NCBI GenBank assembly: GCA_037444305.1
Contig: JBBIMP010000021.1
Coordinates: 25,660-89,659 of the forward strand
DNA: 64,000 nt
Reading direction: 5' to 3'
Origin: JBBIMP01 sp037444305
Lineage (GTDB): Bacteria > Acidobacteriota > UBA6911
Shown: piece after piece, positions 42,744 through 51,365 of the stretch
Layout of the letters: each line of letters starts with the position of its first letter
How positions within the stretch are numbered: position 1 is the stretch's first letter
Translations under genes and position numbers: made by a program
The notes under the pieces: model-generated
Databases searched by the model: none
Told to the model about the DNA's origin: nothing
What the model saw: only the letters and a program-made list of their open reading frames with translations

Positions 42744-44822
42744 ATGCTGGACGCGCTGTTCAGACCCAGGTCGGTGGCGGTGATCGGAGCCTCCACCAAA
42801 GAGCTTTCAATAGGAAACCGCATCGTCAAAAACCTGCTGGATTTCGGCTTCAAGGGACAGATCTATCCCATCAATCCAAAAGGGGACGAGATCCGGGGCG
42901 TGAAGGCTTACGGCTCCATCGCGGACGTGCCGACGAACGTGGATGTGGCGCACATCATCATCCCCGCCAGGTTTGTGCCGCAGGCTATCGAGGATTGCGG
43001 GAAGAAGGCAGTCAAGTTCGTGATCCTCAACGGGGGAGGATTTGCCGAGGTCGGGCCCGAGGGGGCTGCAATCCAGGAGGATTGCCTGGCCAGGGCAAAA
43101 CAGGCGGGGATCCGCATATTCGGGCCCAACTGCCAGGGGATCATCAACACGGATCCCGATATCCGCGCCTACTGCAACTTCACCTTCACCAGGCCGGAAA
43201 CCGGGGCCATCTCCATCGTCGCTCTGAGCGGCGGCGTGGCCGAGGTGATTCACCAGGCGTTTTCGGAAATGGGAGTCGGGACGCGGATGTACGCCTCCAA
43301 CGGCAACGCCTGTGACGTCTCCATTCCCGAAATCGTGCGTTACTACGGCGAGGACGAAGGAACCCGCGTTATCGTCCTATATGTCGAAGGTCTCAGGGAG
43401 CCGCGGATCTTTCTGGAAGTGGCGGGCGAAGTTGCCGCGAGAAAGCCCATCCTGGCCATGAAGGCGGGCCGGACCATGGAGGGAGCAAAGGCAGCAGCTT
43501 CCCACACCGGGGGATTGGCAAGGGAGGACATCGCCACCGACCTGATCTTCGAAAAGGCGGGGATACTGTCGTTCAGGGACGAAGCGGAATTGTGCCAGGC
43601 GGCGGCGGCGTTCGCCCAGCAACCCGTTCCCCGCGGGAACCGCGTGGGCATGATCGCGAACACGGGCGGTCCGGCGGTCATTTCGGTGGATGTTTTCGCA
43701 AAAGCAGGTCTAAAAGCGCCACCCCTTTCCGAAAAGGCGAAGAGCATTCTGAAAGAGAGGCTCCTCCCCGAGGCGGCCATCCGCAATCCCCTGGACGTCC
43801 TCGCCACAGCCGGTGCCGGGCACTTCCGAACGGCTCTGGACGTGCTGATGGACGAGGACCAGCTGGACAGCATTTATCTCAACTTTGTCACCCCGTTCTT
43901 TGTGGACACGGACGGCATCGCCGCACAGATCGCCGAGGTCAACAGGCAGGAGAGAAAGCCGATCGTCTGCAACCTCATGACCGACAGGCGCCAGTGGACG
44001 GAGACGGTGAGAATTCTGAGGGAGGGGGGGGTTCCCTGCTACAGCTTTCCCGGAACCGCGGCGAGGGCGTTAGCCGCAATGATCCGGTACCACGAGATCC
44101 GCAGCAAGCCGCCCGGTAACGTCCGGAGATTCGGCGATGCGAATCGCAAACGGGCGCAATCAGTACTGGAGAAAGCGCAGGTGGCTGACGGCAGGATTCT
44201 GCCTGCCGCCGAATCGTACGGCCTTCTCAGTGCCTACGGCATCCCGGTTGCGGACTGGCGAATGGCAGACAGCGCAGCAACGGCCGCAAGAGCCGCGGCG
44301 GAAATCGGCTTCCCTGTGGTCGTCAAGGCGGACGCCACAACCATCATCCACAAGAGCGAAGCCGGCGGCGTCGCCGTCAATCTCGCCGATGCCAAGGCTG
44401 TTCGCGCTGCCGTGGAAGGCATGCACGACAGAATCGAAGCGCCGGACCTGAGATTTCTTGTGCAGAAATATCTCGCCGGCGGCCGCGAGGTCATCGTCGG
44501 AGCAAAAGCCGAAGGGGAGCTCGGACACCTGCTCATGTTCGGCTTGGGCGGCATCTACGTCGAGATCCTGAAGGATGTGGCCTACAAACTGACCCCGGTT
44601 ACGGACGCCGAAGCGCGCGCGATGCTGGATTCGATCCGGGCGGCGCCGCTGCTGACCGGCGCCAGGGGTCAGGCAGGCGTGAACGTCGAGGGGCTGGTGG
44701 AGATCATCCAGCGAATCTCGCAACTGGTCACCGATCTGCCCCAGATTCGGGAATTGGATCTGAATCCTGTCATCGCCTTTAAGGATCGCGTCCTCGTCGC
44801 CGATGCGCGCTTCGCCCTGTAG
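42744..44822 (+). CDS. NDP-forming acyl-CoA synthetase (acetate-CoA ligase family)
   Basis: A 692-residue single-chain enzyme with fused alpha and beta parts. These are the CoA-binding Rossmann domain (RPRSVAVIGASTKELSIGNR), succinyl-CoA-ligase-like domains containing the phosphohistidine segment AAASHTGGLA, and a C-terminal ATP-grasp domain (GFPVVVKADATTIIHKSEAG, ending LDLNPVIAFKDRVLVADAR). It interconverts acyl-CoA plus ADP and phosphate with acid plus ATP. GAGGAGCGACGAG precedes the ATG. In this setting it may activate an aromatic acid or conserve energy from a product CoA ester; direction is not predictable. Confidence 0.9.
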   Translation: MLDALFRPRSVAVIGASTKELSIGNRIVKNLLDFGFKGQIYPINPKGDEIRGVKAYGSIADVPTNVDVAHIIIPARFVPQAIEDCGKKAVKFVILNGGGFAEVGPEGAAIQEDCLARAKQAGIRIFGPNCQGIINTDPDIRAYCNFTFTRPETGAISIVALSGGVAEVIHQAFSEMGVGTRMYASNGNACDVSIPEIVRYYGEDEGTRVIVLYVEGLREPRIFLEVAGEVAARKPILAMKAGRTMEGAKAAASHTGGLAREDIATDLIFEKAGILSFRDEAELCQAAAAFAQQPVPRGNRVGMIANTGGPAVISVDVFAKAGLKAPPLSEKAKSILKERLLPEAAIRNPLDVLATAGAGHFRTALDVLMDEDQLDSIYLNFVTPFFVDTDGIAAQIAEVNRQERKPIVCNLMTDRRQWTETVRILREGGVPCYSFPGTAARALAAMIRYHEIRSKPPGNVRRFGDANRKRAQSVLEKAQVADGRILPAAESYGLLSAYGIPVADWRMADSAATAARAAAEIGFPVVVKADATTIIHKSEAGGVAVNLADAKAVRAAVEGMHDRIEAPDLRFLVQKYLAGGREVIVGAKAEGELGHLLMFGLGGIYVEILKDVAYKLTPVTDAEARAMLDSIRAAPLLTGARGQAGVNVEGLVEIIQRISQLVTDLPQIRELDLNPVIAFKDRVLVADARFAL

Positions 44823-45931
44823 CCGCTATCAGAGGTAGCCCCACAACCGGCACCATCCCCTCGCAGCGGCGCTTGCCGATCCCCACCGCGAGTCCCTGAA
44901 TGCGGGCCCTTATTGCAGTAATCTAATCTCGACCCTGCGCGCGAAATCCGGACCAAGGCGGAGGCCTTGCGCATGCGTCCCTGGGGCCGGGGCGTGATTC
45001 AGGCCAATGTGTCTCCTCCGGTCCCCGCAGCCAGGCAGCCAAAGCCTCGCGCTATCCCGTACGGCTGGTTTCACGGTTATCCTCCGAGCAACCGCACTAA
45101 GGGCAGTCGGTCTCCACCCGTTTTCCAAATCTCCGAAGCATAGATAGCGGCCTATGCCCGGCGCGTTGACATTGTGCTTCCGTCCTACGAGGGTGTTCGT
45201 AATAAATTGGATTTGTGAAACTTAGCGCTCCCTGCCTGCCGCCGGTCCAATCCCGCCCGGAAACCGAAACAGCGGGCCAGGGATTACGTAGTGACCTGCA
45301 GGCCCTTTCCTCCCGAACCGCCCGGGGAAGAGGAGGAATGGGACGGGGGATTGGGGGAATTGTCGGGAATTCCGGTGTGCTCGACCGATTGCGCGGTAGC
45401 TTTCCCTCACAAGACTGCATGGGGGCCGACCTATCGATGATCAGAATGCCCCAGGGGATTCCCGGGATCGCACCGAAAACGTAACAGAACTTCTGCTCAG
45501 CCTGATGCCTGAGAGCCGCCGGACAATCTACCCGGCGCCGGCAAAGCATCCGCAGAATGTCCCCCAGTTCGATCCCTTCCGCTGGCGGGCCGCCGCGCTG
45601 GACGAGTGGTTTGTCCACGGCGGGCTGTCGGATGCCACGATCCGTCTCATCAAGACACTGCTCTATTGCGGTTCGCCTGATCTTCTTCCAGTACCGGTCC
45701 ATCTTTCTCGCACGGGCTGTGGCCGAAGGAGCGGTGGAATCTACTGTTGAGATTCCGCGGAATGTAGTTTACAAATTGTCTCCAGTTGCAGCGGTTGAGA
45801 CAGACGGGATGCCGACCGCAATCCGGGAATCGCTGGCGCGCAAGGGGTGAAATCGGTCTGGTTACATGCGGGATGCCGGAGATCATCCGGCGAAATTCCC
45901 AAGGGCCCGCCGCCATGCCGGTGACCCAGGA
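44823..45931. other. 1.1-kb stretch without a recognisable gene
   Basis: Open frames exist on both strands (longest 45097-45702, minus) but their products are low-complexity and show no family pattern. Codon use looks like decayed sequence. It ends at a small relic of an acyl-CoA synthetase, so the whole stretch is probably the remains of a deleted gene or genes. Confidence 0.5.
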
Positions 45932-46000
45932 TTGGTTCTGAATCCTGTCAGGGCCTGCGGGAATCGCTTTCTCGCCATCGACGCGCGCATCGCCCTACAG
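45932..46000 (+). pseudogene. C-terminal scrap of an NDP-forming acyl-CoA synthetase
   Basis: Twenty-three codons read LVLNPVRACGNRFLAIDARI then ALQ. They match the very end of the intact synthetase upstream (LDLNPVIAFKDRVLVADARF). This suggests a second synthetase copy once lay between 44.8 and 46.0 kb. Too short to be more than a remnant. Confidence 0.6.
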
Positions 46001-46074
46001 GCAACAGAGAGCTTCGCTGACGGTTTCTAACTGACGGACCAAGGCACGCCATTGGCGGCCGCCTGGAGGTGGAT

Positions 46075-47640
46075 ATGGCCGGCTGGCTGAACCTAGGCCA
46101 GAATCTGAAAGTAAACGCCAAGAAGTTTCCCCACTCGATCGCGCTGAAAGACCGTGCCAGGGCCTTCACCTACGCAGAGATCAACCGCAGGGTCAACCGG
46201 CTGGCTCACGGTCTGCTCGCGCTCGGCCTGAAAAAGGGGGACAGGGTCGCAGTCCTCATGGAAAACAGCATAGAGATCGTGGAGGCCTATCTGGCAACGG
46301 CGAAAACGGGGCTCGTGATCGTGCCGATCAATTTTCGCCTGCTGCCTGCGGATGTGAAATTCATCACCGCCAACGCGGACGCCAGGGCGTTGATTGCGCA
46401 CGAGGATTTTGCGCCCTCGGTGGATGCAATAAGGACGGAGCTGCCGGGCATTCCGGCAGATCGGTATGTGGTCGTCGGCCGCGGACGGGACGGCTACAGG
46501 GATTACGAGGCCTTGCTGGGCGAAGCCCCGGAGAGCGAGCCCCAGGCCGAGGTCAGGCCGGAGGATCCCTGGATTCTCATGTACACCTCGGGCACTACGG
46601 GCCGGCCCAAGGGAGTGCTGCGCTCGCACGAATCGCACATCGCCTTCTTTCTGATCAACGCGGCCGACTTCGGCTTCAACGAACACGACGTCTGTCTCAA
46701 CATCATGCCGCTGTGCCACATCAATTCCACGTTTTTCACCTTTACCTTCACCTACCTCGGGGGCTCCGTCTACATCCATCCCGCGCGTTCATTCAAGGCG
46801 GAAGAGATCCTGCAGATCATCGAGAGGGAGAAGATCTCCTTCATTTCGCTGATCCCGACCCACTACAGCATCATCTTGAACGCAGCACCCGAGGCAAGAA
46901 GGCACGACCGGAGCTCGATCCGCAAGCTGCTCTGCTCCTCCGCGCCGGTGAGAAGGGAGATGAAGCTGGCGATCATGGATTTCTTCCCCGGCGTTCAACT
47001 CTACGAAGCGTATGGATCCACGGAGGCGGGAATCGTCACCGTGCTCAAGCCCGAGCATCAGATGGAGAAGCTGGGTTCCATCGGTTTCGAATCGCTGGGC
47101 ACGGACCTGGTCAAGATCCTCGACGAGGATGGGAATGAGGTCGGCGCGGGAGAAATCGGCGAGATCTTCTCCCGCGGGCCCATGCTGTTCGACGCCTACC
47201 ACAAGCTGCCGGAGAAGACCGCCCATTCATTCCGAGGCGAGTGGTTCAGCGCGGGCGACATGGGCAGCCGGGATCGCGACGGATTCTTTTACATCGTCGA
47301 CCGGAAGGACAACCTGATCATCACGGGCGGCGAGCACGTCTACCCCAGCGAGGTGGAGAAGGTGATCGGAGCTCACCCCGGGGTTCTGGACGTCGCAGTT
47401 GTCGGCCTGCCCCACGACAAGTGGGGGGACGAGGTGACGGCCTTTATCGTCCCCAAGGACTCCGGCAATCCGCCCGCGGAGGAGGAGATCATCTCCTATT
47501 GCCGGGACAAGGTCGCCGGATTCAAGAAGCCTCGGGCCGTGCACCTGATTCCGGCCGAGGACATGCCGAGGACAGGGTCGGGCAAGGTGCTCCATCGAGC
47601 GCTGCGCGAGCGTTTCGCCGGCCCTAGGACAACGGAATGA
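46075..47640 (+). CDS. AMP-forming acyl-CoA synthetase/ligase (ANL superfamily)
   Basis: A 521-residue adenylating ligase. A3 motif is MYTSGTTGRPKGVLRSH, A5 YEAYGSTEAG, A7 GEWFSAGDMG, A8 DRKDNLIITGGEHVYPSEVE, and the A10 lysine is in RTGSGKVLHRAL. Start 46075 is chosen because GGAGGTG lies five bases upstream; a GTG two codons earlier is possible. It converts a carboxylic acid to its CoA thioester via an acyl-adenylate. Location between the dehydratase and activase genes suggests an aromatic or dicarboxylic acid substrate; specificity cannot be read from sequence. Confidence 0.9.
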   Translation: MAGWLNLGQNLKVNAKKFPHSIALKDRARAFTYAEINRRVNRLAHGLLALGLKKGDRVAVLMENSIEIVEAYLATAKTGLVIVPINFRLLPADVKFITANADARALIAHEDFAPSVDAIRTELPGIPADRYVVVGRGRDGYRDYEALLGEAPESEPQAEVRPEDPWILMYTSGTTGRPKGVLRSHESHIAFFLINAADFGFNEHDVCLNIMPLCHINSTFFTFTFTYLGGSVYIHPARSFKAEEILQIIEREKISFISLIPTHYSIILNAAPEARRHDRSSIRKLLCSSAPVRREMKLAIMDFFPGVQLYEAYGSTEAGIVTVLKPEHQMEKLGSIGFESLGTDLVKILDEDGNEVGAGEIGEIFSRGPMLFDAYHKLPEKTAHSFRGEWFSAGDMGSRDRDGFFYIVDRKDNLIITGGEHVYPSEVEKVIGAHPGVLDVAVVGLPHDKWGDEVTAFIVPKDSGNPPAEEEIISYCRDKVAGFKKPRAVHLIPAEDMPRTGSGKVLHRALRERFAGPRTTE

Positions 47641-47752
47641 TGCATCGGGCAGTGCCGGGCCGCCGTCGTCCGGTCTCGACTGCCCTTCCATTCACCGCGT
47701 GGACAGGGGATCCTGTTGCCACGTTTTGCACACCTCCAGGGAGCGAGAGCGA

Positions 47753-48706
47753 ATGGCAAACGAACACAAGATTGCGATTGTCGGCGTAGGACCGGTCGGT
47801 GGCATCCTGGCGGCATACCTTTCCCGCGCCGGACACAGGGTCGTTTTGTGCGACGTCCTGAAGGGCCACCTCGATGCCATCAGGAAGGCAGGGTTGAAGG
47901 TCTCTGGCGTCTCCGAGATGACGTTCAAGAGCGACCGGCTGATCCAGAACGTGGCCGAGCTGTCCGAGTATCCGCATGTCGAGACGATCGTCATCGCCAC
48001 GAAGGCCTCGGTGATGCCGCAATTCATTCAGGAAGTGAAGCGGGTGGCGCGGCCCGAAACGTGCATCATCAGCTGCCAGAACGGCCTGGGTAACGAGGAA
48101 TACCTCGCCGAGATATTCGGCGAAGCCAACGTCCTGCGCATGGTGGTGAACTTCGCCGGAAGCCTGGTAAAGGACGGTCAGATCCGGATGACCTTCTTCA
48201 ATCCGCCGAACTACGTCGGCACGCTGACGCCGGAGGCGGAACCTGCGGCCCAGGCATTAGCCGAGTTGCTGACGGGGGTCGATTGCGACACGCGGTTCAC
48301 GCGTGATATCAAGAGATTCGAATGGGAAAAGGTCATCGTCAACGTCGGCCTCAGCGCCATGTGCGCCCTGACCTGCAAGAGGATGAAGGACATGATGGAC
48401 TTCGAGCCGACCGAGTTCCTGGTCGAGGAGCTCATGAGGGAGGGCATCGAAGTGGCCGAGGCCTCGGGCGTGAACTTCGAGGGGGATATTTTTGACCATT
48501 CCGTGCAGTATCTGAGGAAGGCGGGTTACCACAAGACCTCCATGCACCACGACATCGAACGGGGGCTTCCGACAGAAATCGACTGGCTCAACGGCAGGAT
48601 CGTGGAGCGCGGCCGCGAACTGGGGATCAAGACTCCTTACAACTACGCCATCACCGCTCTGGTCAAGGGACTGGAGATGCAATCGGCGGCGCCGGAAGGT
48701 CACTGA
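47753..48706 (+). CDS. Ketopantoate reductase-like oxidoreductase (ApbA/PanE family)
   Basis: A 317-residue NAD(P)-binding protein: IAIVGVGPVGGILAAYLSRA at the N-terminus, CQNGLGNEEYLAEIFG in the middle, FEWEKVIVNVGLSAMCALTC and a C-terminal TSMHHDIERGLPTEIDWLNG. The lysine and Asn-Glu of the PanE active site have counterparts (EKVIVN, TEIDWLNG). Panthothenate synthesis is unlikely from the context; it abuts the activase and follows the CoA ligase, so it may reduce a 2-oxo acid or its CoA ester. Ends at the base before the activase ATG. Confidence 0.85.
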   Translation: MANEHKIAIVGVGPVGGILAAYLSRAGHRVVLCDVLKGHLDAIRKAGLKVSGVSEMTFKSDRLIQNVAELSEYPHVETIVIATKASVMPQFIQEVKRVARPETCIISCQNGLGNEEYLAEIFGEANVLRMVVNFAGSLVKDGQIRMTFFNPPNYVGTLTPEAEPAAQALAELLTGVDCDTRFTRDIKRFEWEKVIVNVGLSAMCALTCKRMKDMMDFEPTEFLVEELMREGIEVAEASGVNFEGDIFDHSVQYLRKAGYHKTSMHHDIERGLPTEIDWLNGRIVERGRELGIKTPYNYAITALVKGLEMQSAAPEGH

Positions 48707-49501
48707 ATGGAGAATGGCGGCGGAGCGGCGGCGGAGAAGTATTATGCCGGCGTGGATGTGGGCACGACGACGACCAAGGCGGTGGTCATCGATGCCGGCA
48801 TTCGCATACTCGGCAGCCACGTTCGGCGCTCCGGCACCGATCTGGCTGCGGCGGCGGAAGCTGCGCTGGGAGAAGCCGCAGGTCTCGCGGGAATCGCCCG
48901 TAATTCCATCCACGCCGCCGTTGCCACCGGCTATGGCCGGAGGAACGTGGCCTTCGCGCGGGATGCCATAACCGAGATCAGCTGCCACGGCCGGGGCTGC
49001 CACCACTACTTCCCGGAGAGGATCACCGTGGTGGATGTCGGGGGGCAGGACAGCAAGGTCATAAAACTGGACGCGCAGGGGCGGTGTACCGGCTTCAAGA
49101 TGAATCGCAAGTGCGCCGCCGGCACCGGCGCCTTTCTCGAGGAGATGGCCCGCAGGCTGGACATCCCCCTCGGCCGGCTCAACGCCATGGCCCGTGCGGC
49201 AGCGCAGACAACCCGCATCGGCAGCTACTGCACCGTCTTCGCCGCGACGGAGGTGCTCGACCGGATCAGGGCCGGCGAAAAAGCCGACAGCATCGTCCGC
49301 GGCCTGTTCGAATCCATAGTCAAGAGGATTGTGGAAATGGATACCTTGACCGGACGGGTGATCATGACAGGAGGGGTCGCCGCCTTCAACGACATAGTGG
49401 CGGACGTCCTGGCGGCGCGCGCGGGCGTGGCGGTGCAGATCGCGCCCCACCCCCAGGAGATGGGCGCTTTCGGCGCAGCCATCTTCGCCGCCGAGCTCTA
49501 A
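48707..49501 (+). CDS. 2-hydroxyacyl-CoA dehydratase activase (BcrA/BadF/HgdC ATPase)
   Basis: A 264-residue ATPase of the ASKHA fold. GVDVGTTTTKAVVID is the phosphate-1 motif, VVDVGGQDSKVIKLD the second, and MTGGVAAFNDIV the adenosine motif. Two cysteines that in homologs bridge a [4Fe-4S] cluster between monomers are in NRKCAAGTGAFLEEM and GSYCTVFAATEV. It couples ATP hydrolysis to low-potential electron transfer into a dehydratase or benzoyl-CoA reductase. Length is that of HgdC/BcrD, not the long BcrA. Its ATG immediately follows the preceding stop. Likely partner: the orphan subunit at 40936. Confidence 0.93.
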   Translation: MENGGGAAAEKYYAGVDVGTTTTKAVVIDAGIRILGSHVRRSGTDLAAAAEAALGEAAGLAGIARNSIHAAVATGYGRRNVAFARDAITEISCHGRGCHHYFPERITVVDVGGQDSKVIKLDAQGRCTGFKMNRKCAAGTGAFLEEMARRLDIPLGRLNAMARAAAQTTRIGSYCTVFAATEVLDRIRAGEKADSIVRGLFESIVKRIVEMDTLTGRVIMTGGVAAFNDIVADVLAARAGVAVQIAPHPQEMGAFGAAIFAAEL

Positions 49502-49525
49502 AATTTCGGGGACAGGCGCAAATGG

Positions 49526-49748
49526 CGCTCAAATAAGGAATCGAGGACCCTGAAAGGGTCCAACAGGAAAGCCCAGGGCGGAAGCCCTGGGTAAGGCGGG
49601 ATAAGGGGAGAGGGGAGCCCTGCAAGGGCGACACCGGCTGTGCCGCCCTTGCAGGGCTCAATCCCGGCATTCGCCGACAACCCAGGGCTTACGCCCTGGG
49701 CTTTCCCGCGCCGCCCCTTCGGGGCTTAAGCAATTGATTTGGCGACGT
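49526..49748. repeat. Dispersed palindrome-rich repeat, copy C (~223 bp)
   Basis: Collinear with copy A (23818-24039), from CTCAAATAAGGAATCGAGGA to GGGGCTTAAGCAATTGATTT and GACGT. The same nested palindromes are present, with compensating changes in stems, e.g. GCCCTGCAAGGGC here for GCCCTGACAGGGC in A. Lies between the activase and thioesterase genes. Confidence 0.85.
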
Positions 49749-49879
49749 TACCAGGTGATTTCGTTCACCCTCAACCAAGCGGCATTCGGGACAGGCGCCA
49801 CAACCTCGGAATTACGGAGCCGTTCCCTGCCGCTCATCCTCGGTCTATTTCGAGGTTATGGCGCCGGTCTCCAATACTC

Positions 49880-50296
49880 ATGGATAAATACAAGTTCTCG
49901 ATTCCCGTGCGCGTGCGCTTTGCCGAAACCGATCTGCAGGGGCATGTCTTCTTCGGCCACTACCTGACCTACTTCGACGACGCCCTGACCGGCTACACGC
50001 GTGCGATAGGCTGCACCTACCAGGATGTGATTGCGGCCGGCATGGATTTTTTCTACGTCCACGCCGAGTGCGATTTCGAATCCAGAGCCTTCTTCGACGA
50101 GGTTTTGACAGTCCACGCCCGGGCAGGCCGCATCGGCCATTCGAGCGTCACGTTCGAGTTCTGCGCGTTCAAGGAACAAAACGACGAACGCGTGGCGAGC
50201 GGGAAGATCGTGGCGGTATTCATCGATGCGCAAACCCGCAAGCCCGGGCGCGTCCCGGAAAAATTCCGGGGTGCGGTGGCAAAATATGAAGGGTAG
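49880..50296 (+). CDS. Acyl-CoA thioesterase, hotdog fold (4HBT/YbgC type)
   Basis: A 138-residue hotdog protein. The catalytic aspartate segment FAETDLQGHVFFGHYLTYFD near residue 17 fits 4-hydroxybenzoyl-CoA thioesterase/YbgC enzymes, followed by FFYVHAECDFESRAFFDEVL. It would hydrolyse an acyl- or aryl-CoA ester, possibly releasing trapped CoA in the aromatic block. No good ribosome site is visible before the ATG at 49880. Confidence 0.88.
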   Translation: MDKYKFSIPVRVRFAETDLQGHVFFGHYLTYFDDALTGYTRAIGCTYQDVIAAGMDFFYVHAECDFESRAFFDEVLTVHARAGRIGHSSVTFEFCAFKEQNDERVASGKIVAVFIDAQTRKPGRVPEKFRGAVAKYEG

Positions 50297-50460
50297 CGAA
50301 TCGCCAGCGGGCCTCAGCCGACGTGGGTTTCTGTGTTCTGCTGCCGGTATTGCGGGAGGCCGTTCCACTCCAAAGTCACCAAGCGACGCAAAAACTCAAC
50401 AATTGCATCCCATTTCCCTGTGCTCCATACTGGCATTCGAATGAGATTGGGGCCAAACCC

Positions 50461-50853
50461 ATGAACCGCTATCGTGATTGGTTAGCTCAAGCCAAGCGCG
50501 ACCTGGACCGGGCACGATTGGATGTCAAATTTGCGTTTTGGGAGTGGGCGTGCTTTACGTCTCAGCAAGCCGCCGAAAAAGCTGTCAAAGCACTGCTGAT
50601 GAACCGGGGCATTGCGGTGTGGGGACACGCCATCACGCCAATGCTTGACCGCCTTGAAGGTGTTGCGGTATCCGAGGAGATGGTAGCGCATGGGCAACTG
50701 CTGGACGCCTACTACATTCCGACACGGTATCCAAATGGCTTCCCGGAAGGCAAGCCTGCGGATTATTTCAACCGACGGAAGGCAACGGAGGCTGTGGATG
50801 CTGCGGCTCAGATCATCCGATTCTGTGAGGACAATCTCGCTCGAGAGAGGTGA
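50461..50853 (+). CDS. HEPN domain protein (toxin candidate)
   Basis: A 130-residue helical protein of the HEPN family: WLAQAKRDLDRARLDVKF, ACFTSQQAAEKAVKALL, and YYIPTRYPNGFPEG are typical. An Arg and His spaced by six residues occur in RGIAVWGH, which may be the RNase motif. The gene overlaps the nucleotidyltransferase gene downstream by 29 bases, the usual HEPN-MNT toxin-antitoxin or defence pairing. GC is lower than in the metabolic genes. Confidence 0.85.
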   Translation: MNRYRDWLAQAKRDLDRARLDVKFAFWEWACFTSQQAAEKAVKALLMNRGIAVWGHAITPMLDRLEGVAVSEEMVAHGQLLDAYYIPTRYPNGFPEGKPADYFNRRKATEAVDAAAQIIRFCEDNLARER

Positions 50854-51181
50854 AGTCCTCAAGGCATTGCGCGCGATAGCACACAGGATCTGTCAGGAGC
50901 GCCCCGAGGTCGTCTCGATACGGCTTTTCGGTTCCTTAGCCAGGGGAGACCAAGTGGGCACAAGCGATGCCGATGTCTTGATAATCCTGCGCTCAGGGAC
51001 GGAAGGCGATCCCGTTGGTTGGATCCGCTCTTTTTATGGCTATTTCCGGCTATCGGTGCCGGTGGACATCCTGGTGTACACAGAAGACCAGGTAGCTGAG
51101 CGCCTCAAAGAACGCGATCCTCAATTCATGCGTCTGTGGACAGAGAGCATTTCCCTCCTCTCCCAACCTCGGTTTCAATAA
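50825..51181 (+). CDS. MNT-type nucleotidyltransferase (antitoxin candidate)
   Basis: About 118 residues with the minimal nucleotidyltransferase signature GSLARGDQVGTSDADVLI (GSx10DxD) and a later VDILVYT supplying the third acidic residue. The GTG at 50825 is the most suitable start and overlaps the HEPN gene. In characterised pairs this protein AMPylates or otherwise inactivates the HEPN RNase. The start is uncertain because no ATG lies between the overlap and the motif. Confidence 0.8.
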   Translation: MRTISLERGEVLKALRAIAHRICQERPEVVSIRLFGSLARGDQVGTSDADVLIILRSGTEGDPVGWIRSFYGYFRLSVPVDILVYTEDQVAERLKERDPQFMRLWTESISLLSQPRFQ

Positions 51182-51365
51182 GCTCACACAAGAGGGGTTT
51201 GCTTCAAGCCGTCGTCGCTCTGCCAGCGCCTCGCCGATTTTGAAAAGCCAGAACCTGCGGTTCAGGAATCGCGCTGCTGCAGTGCGTACTTCCCCCACTT
51301 TTCACTGTCGCTGCACCTGCGGTCGGGGACGTTGTCAAAATCGTGTTTCTTCCAGGCCATGCCCC

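Noticed and set aside
45097..45702. A 201-codon minus-strand frame in the 44.8-46 kb gap
   Set aside because: The product is rich in Arg and Pro with no conserved pattern, no ribosome site and irregular composition. More likely decayed sequence.
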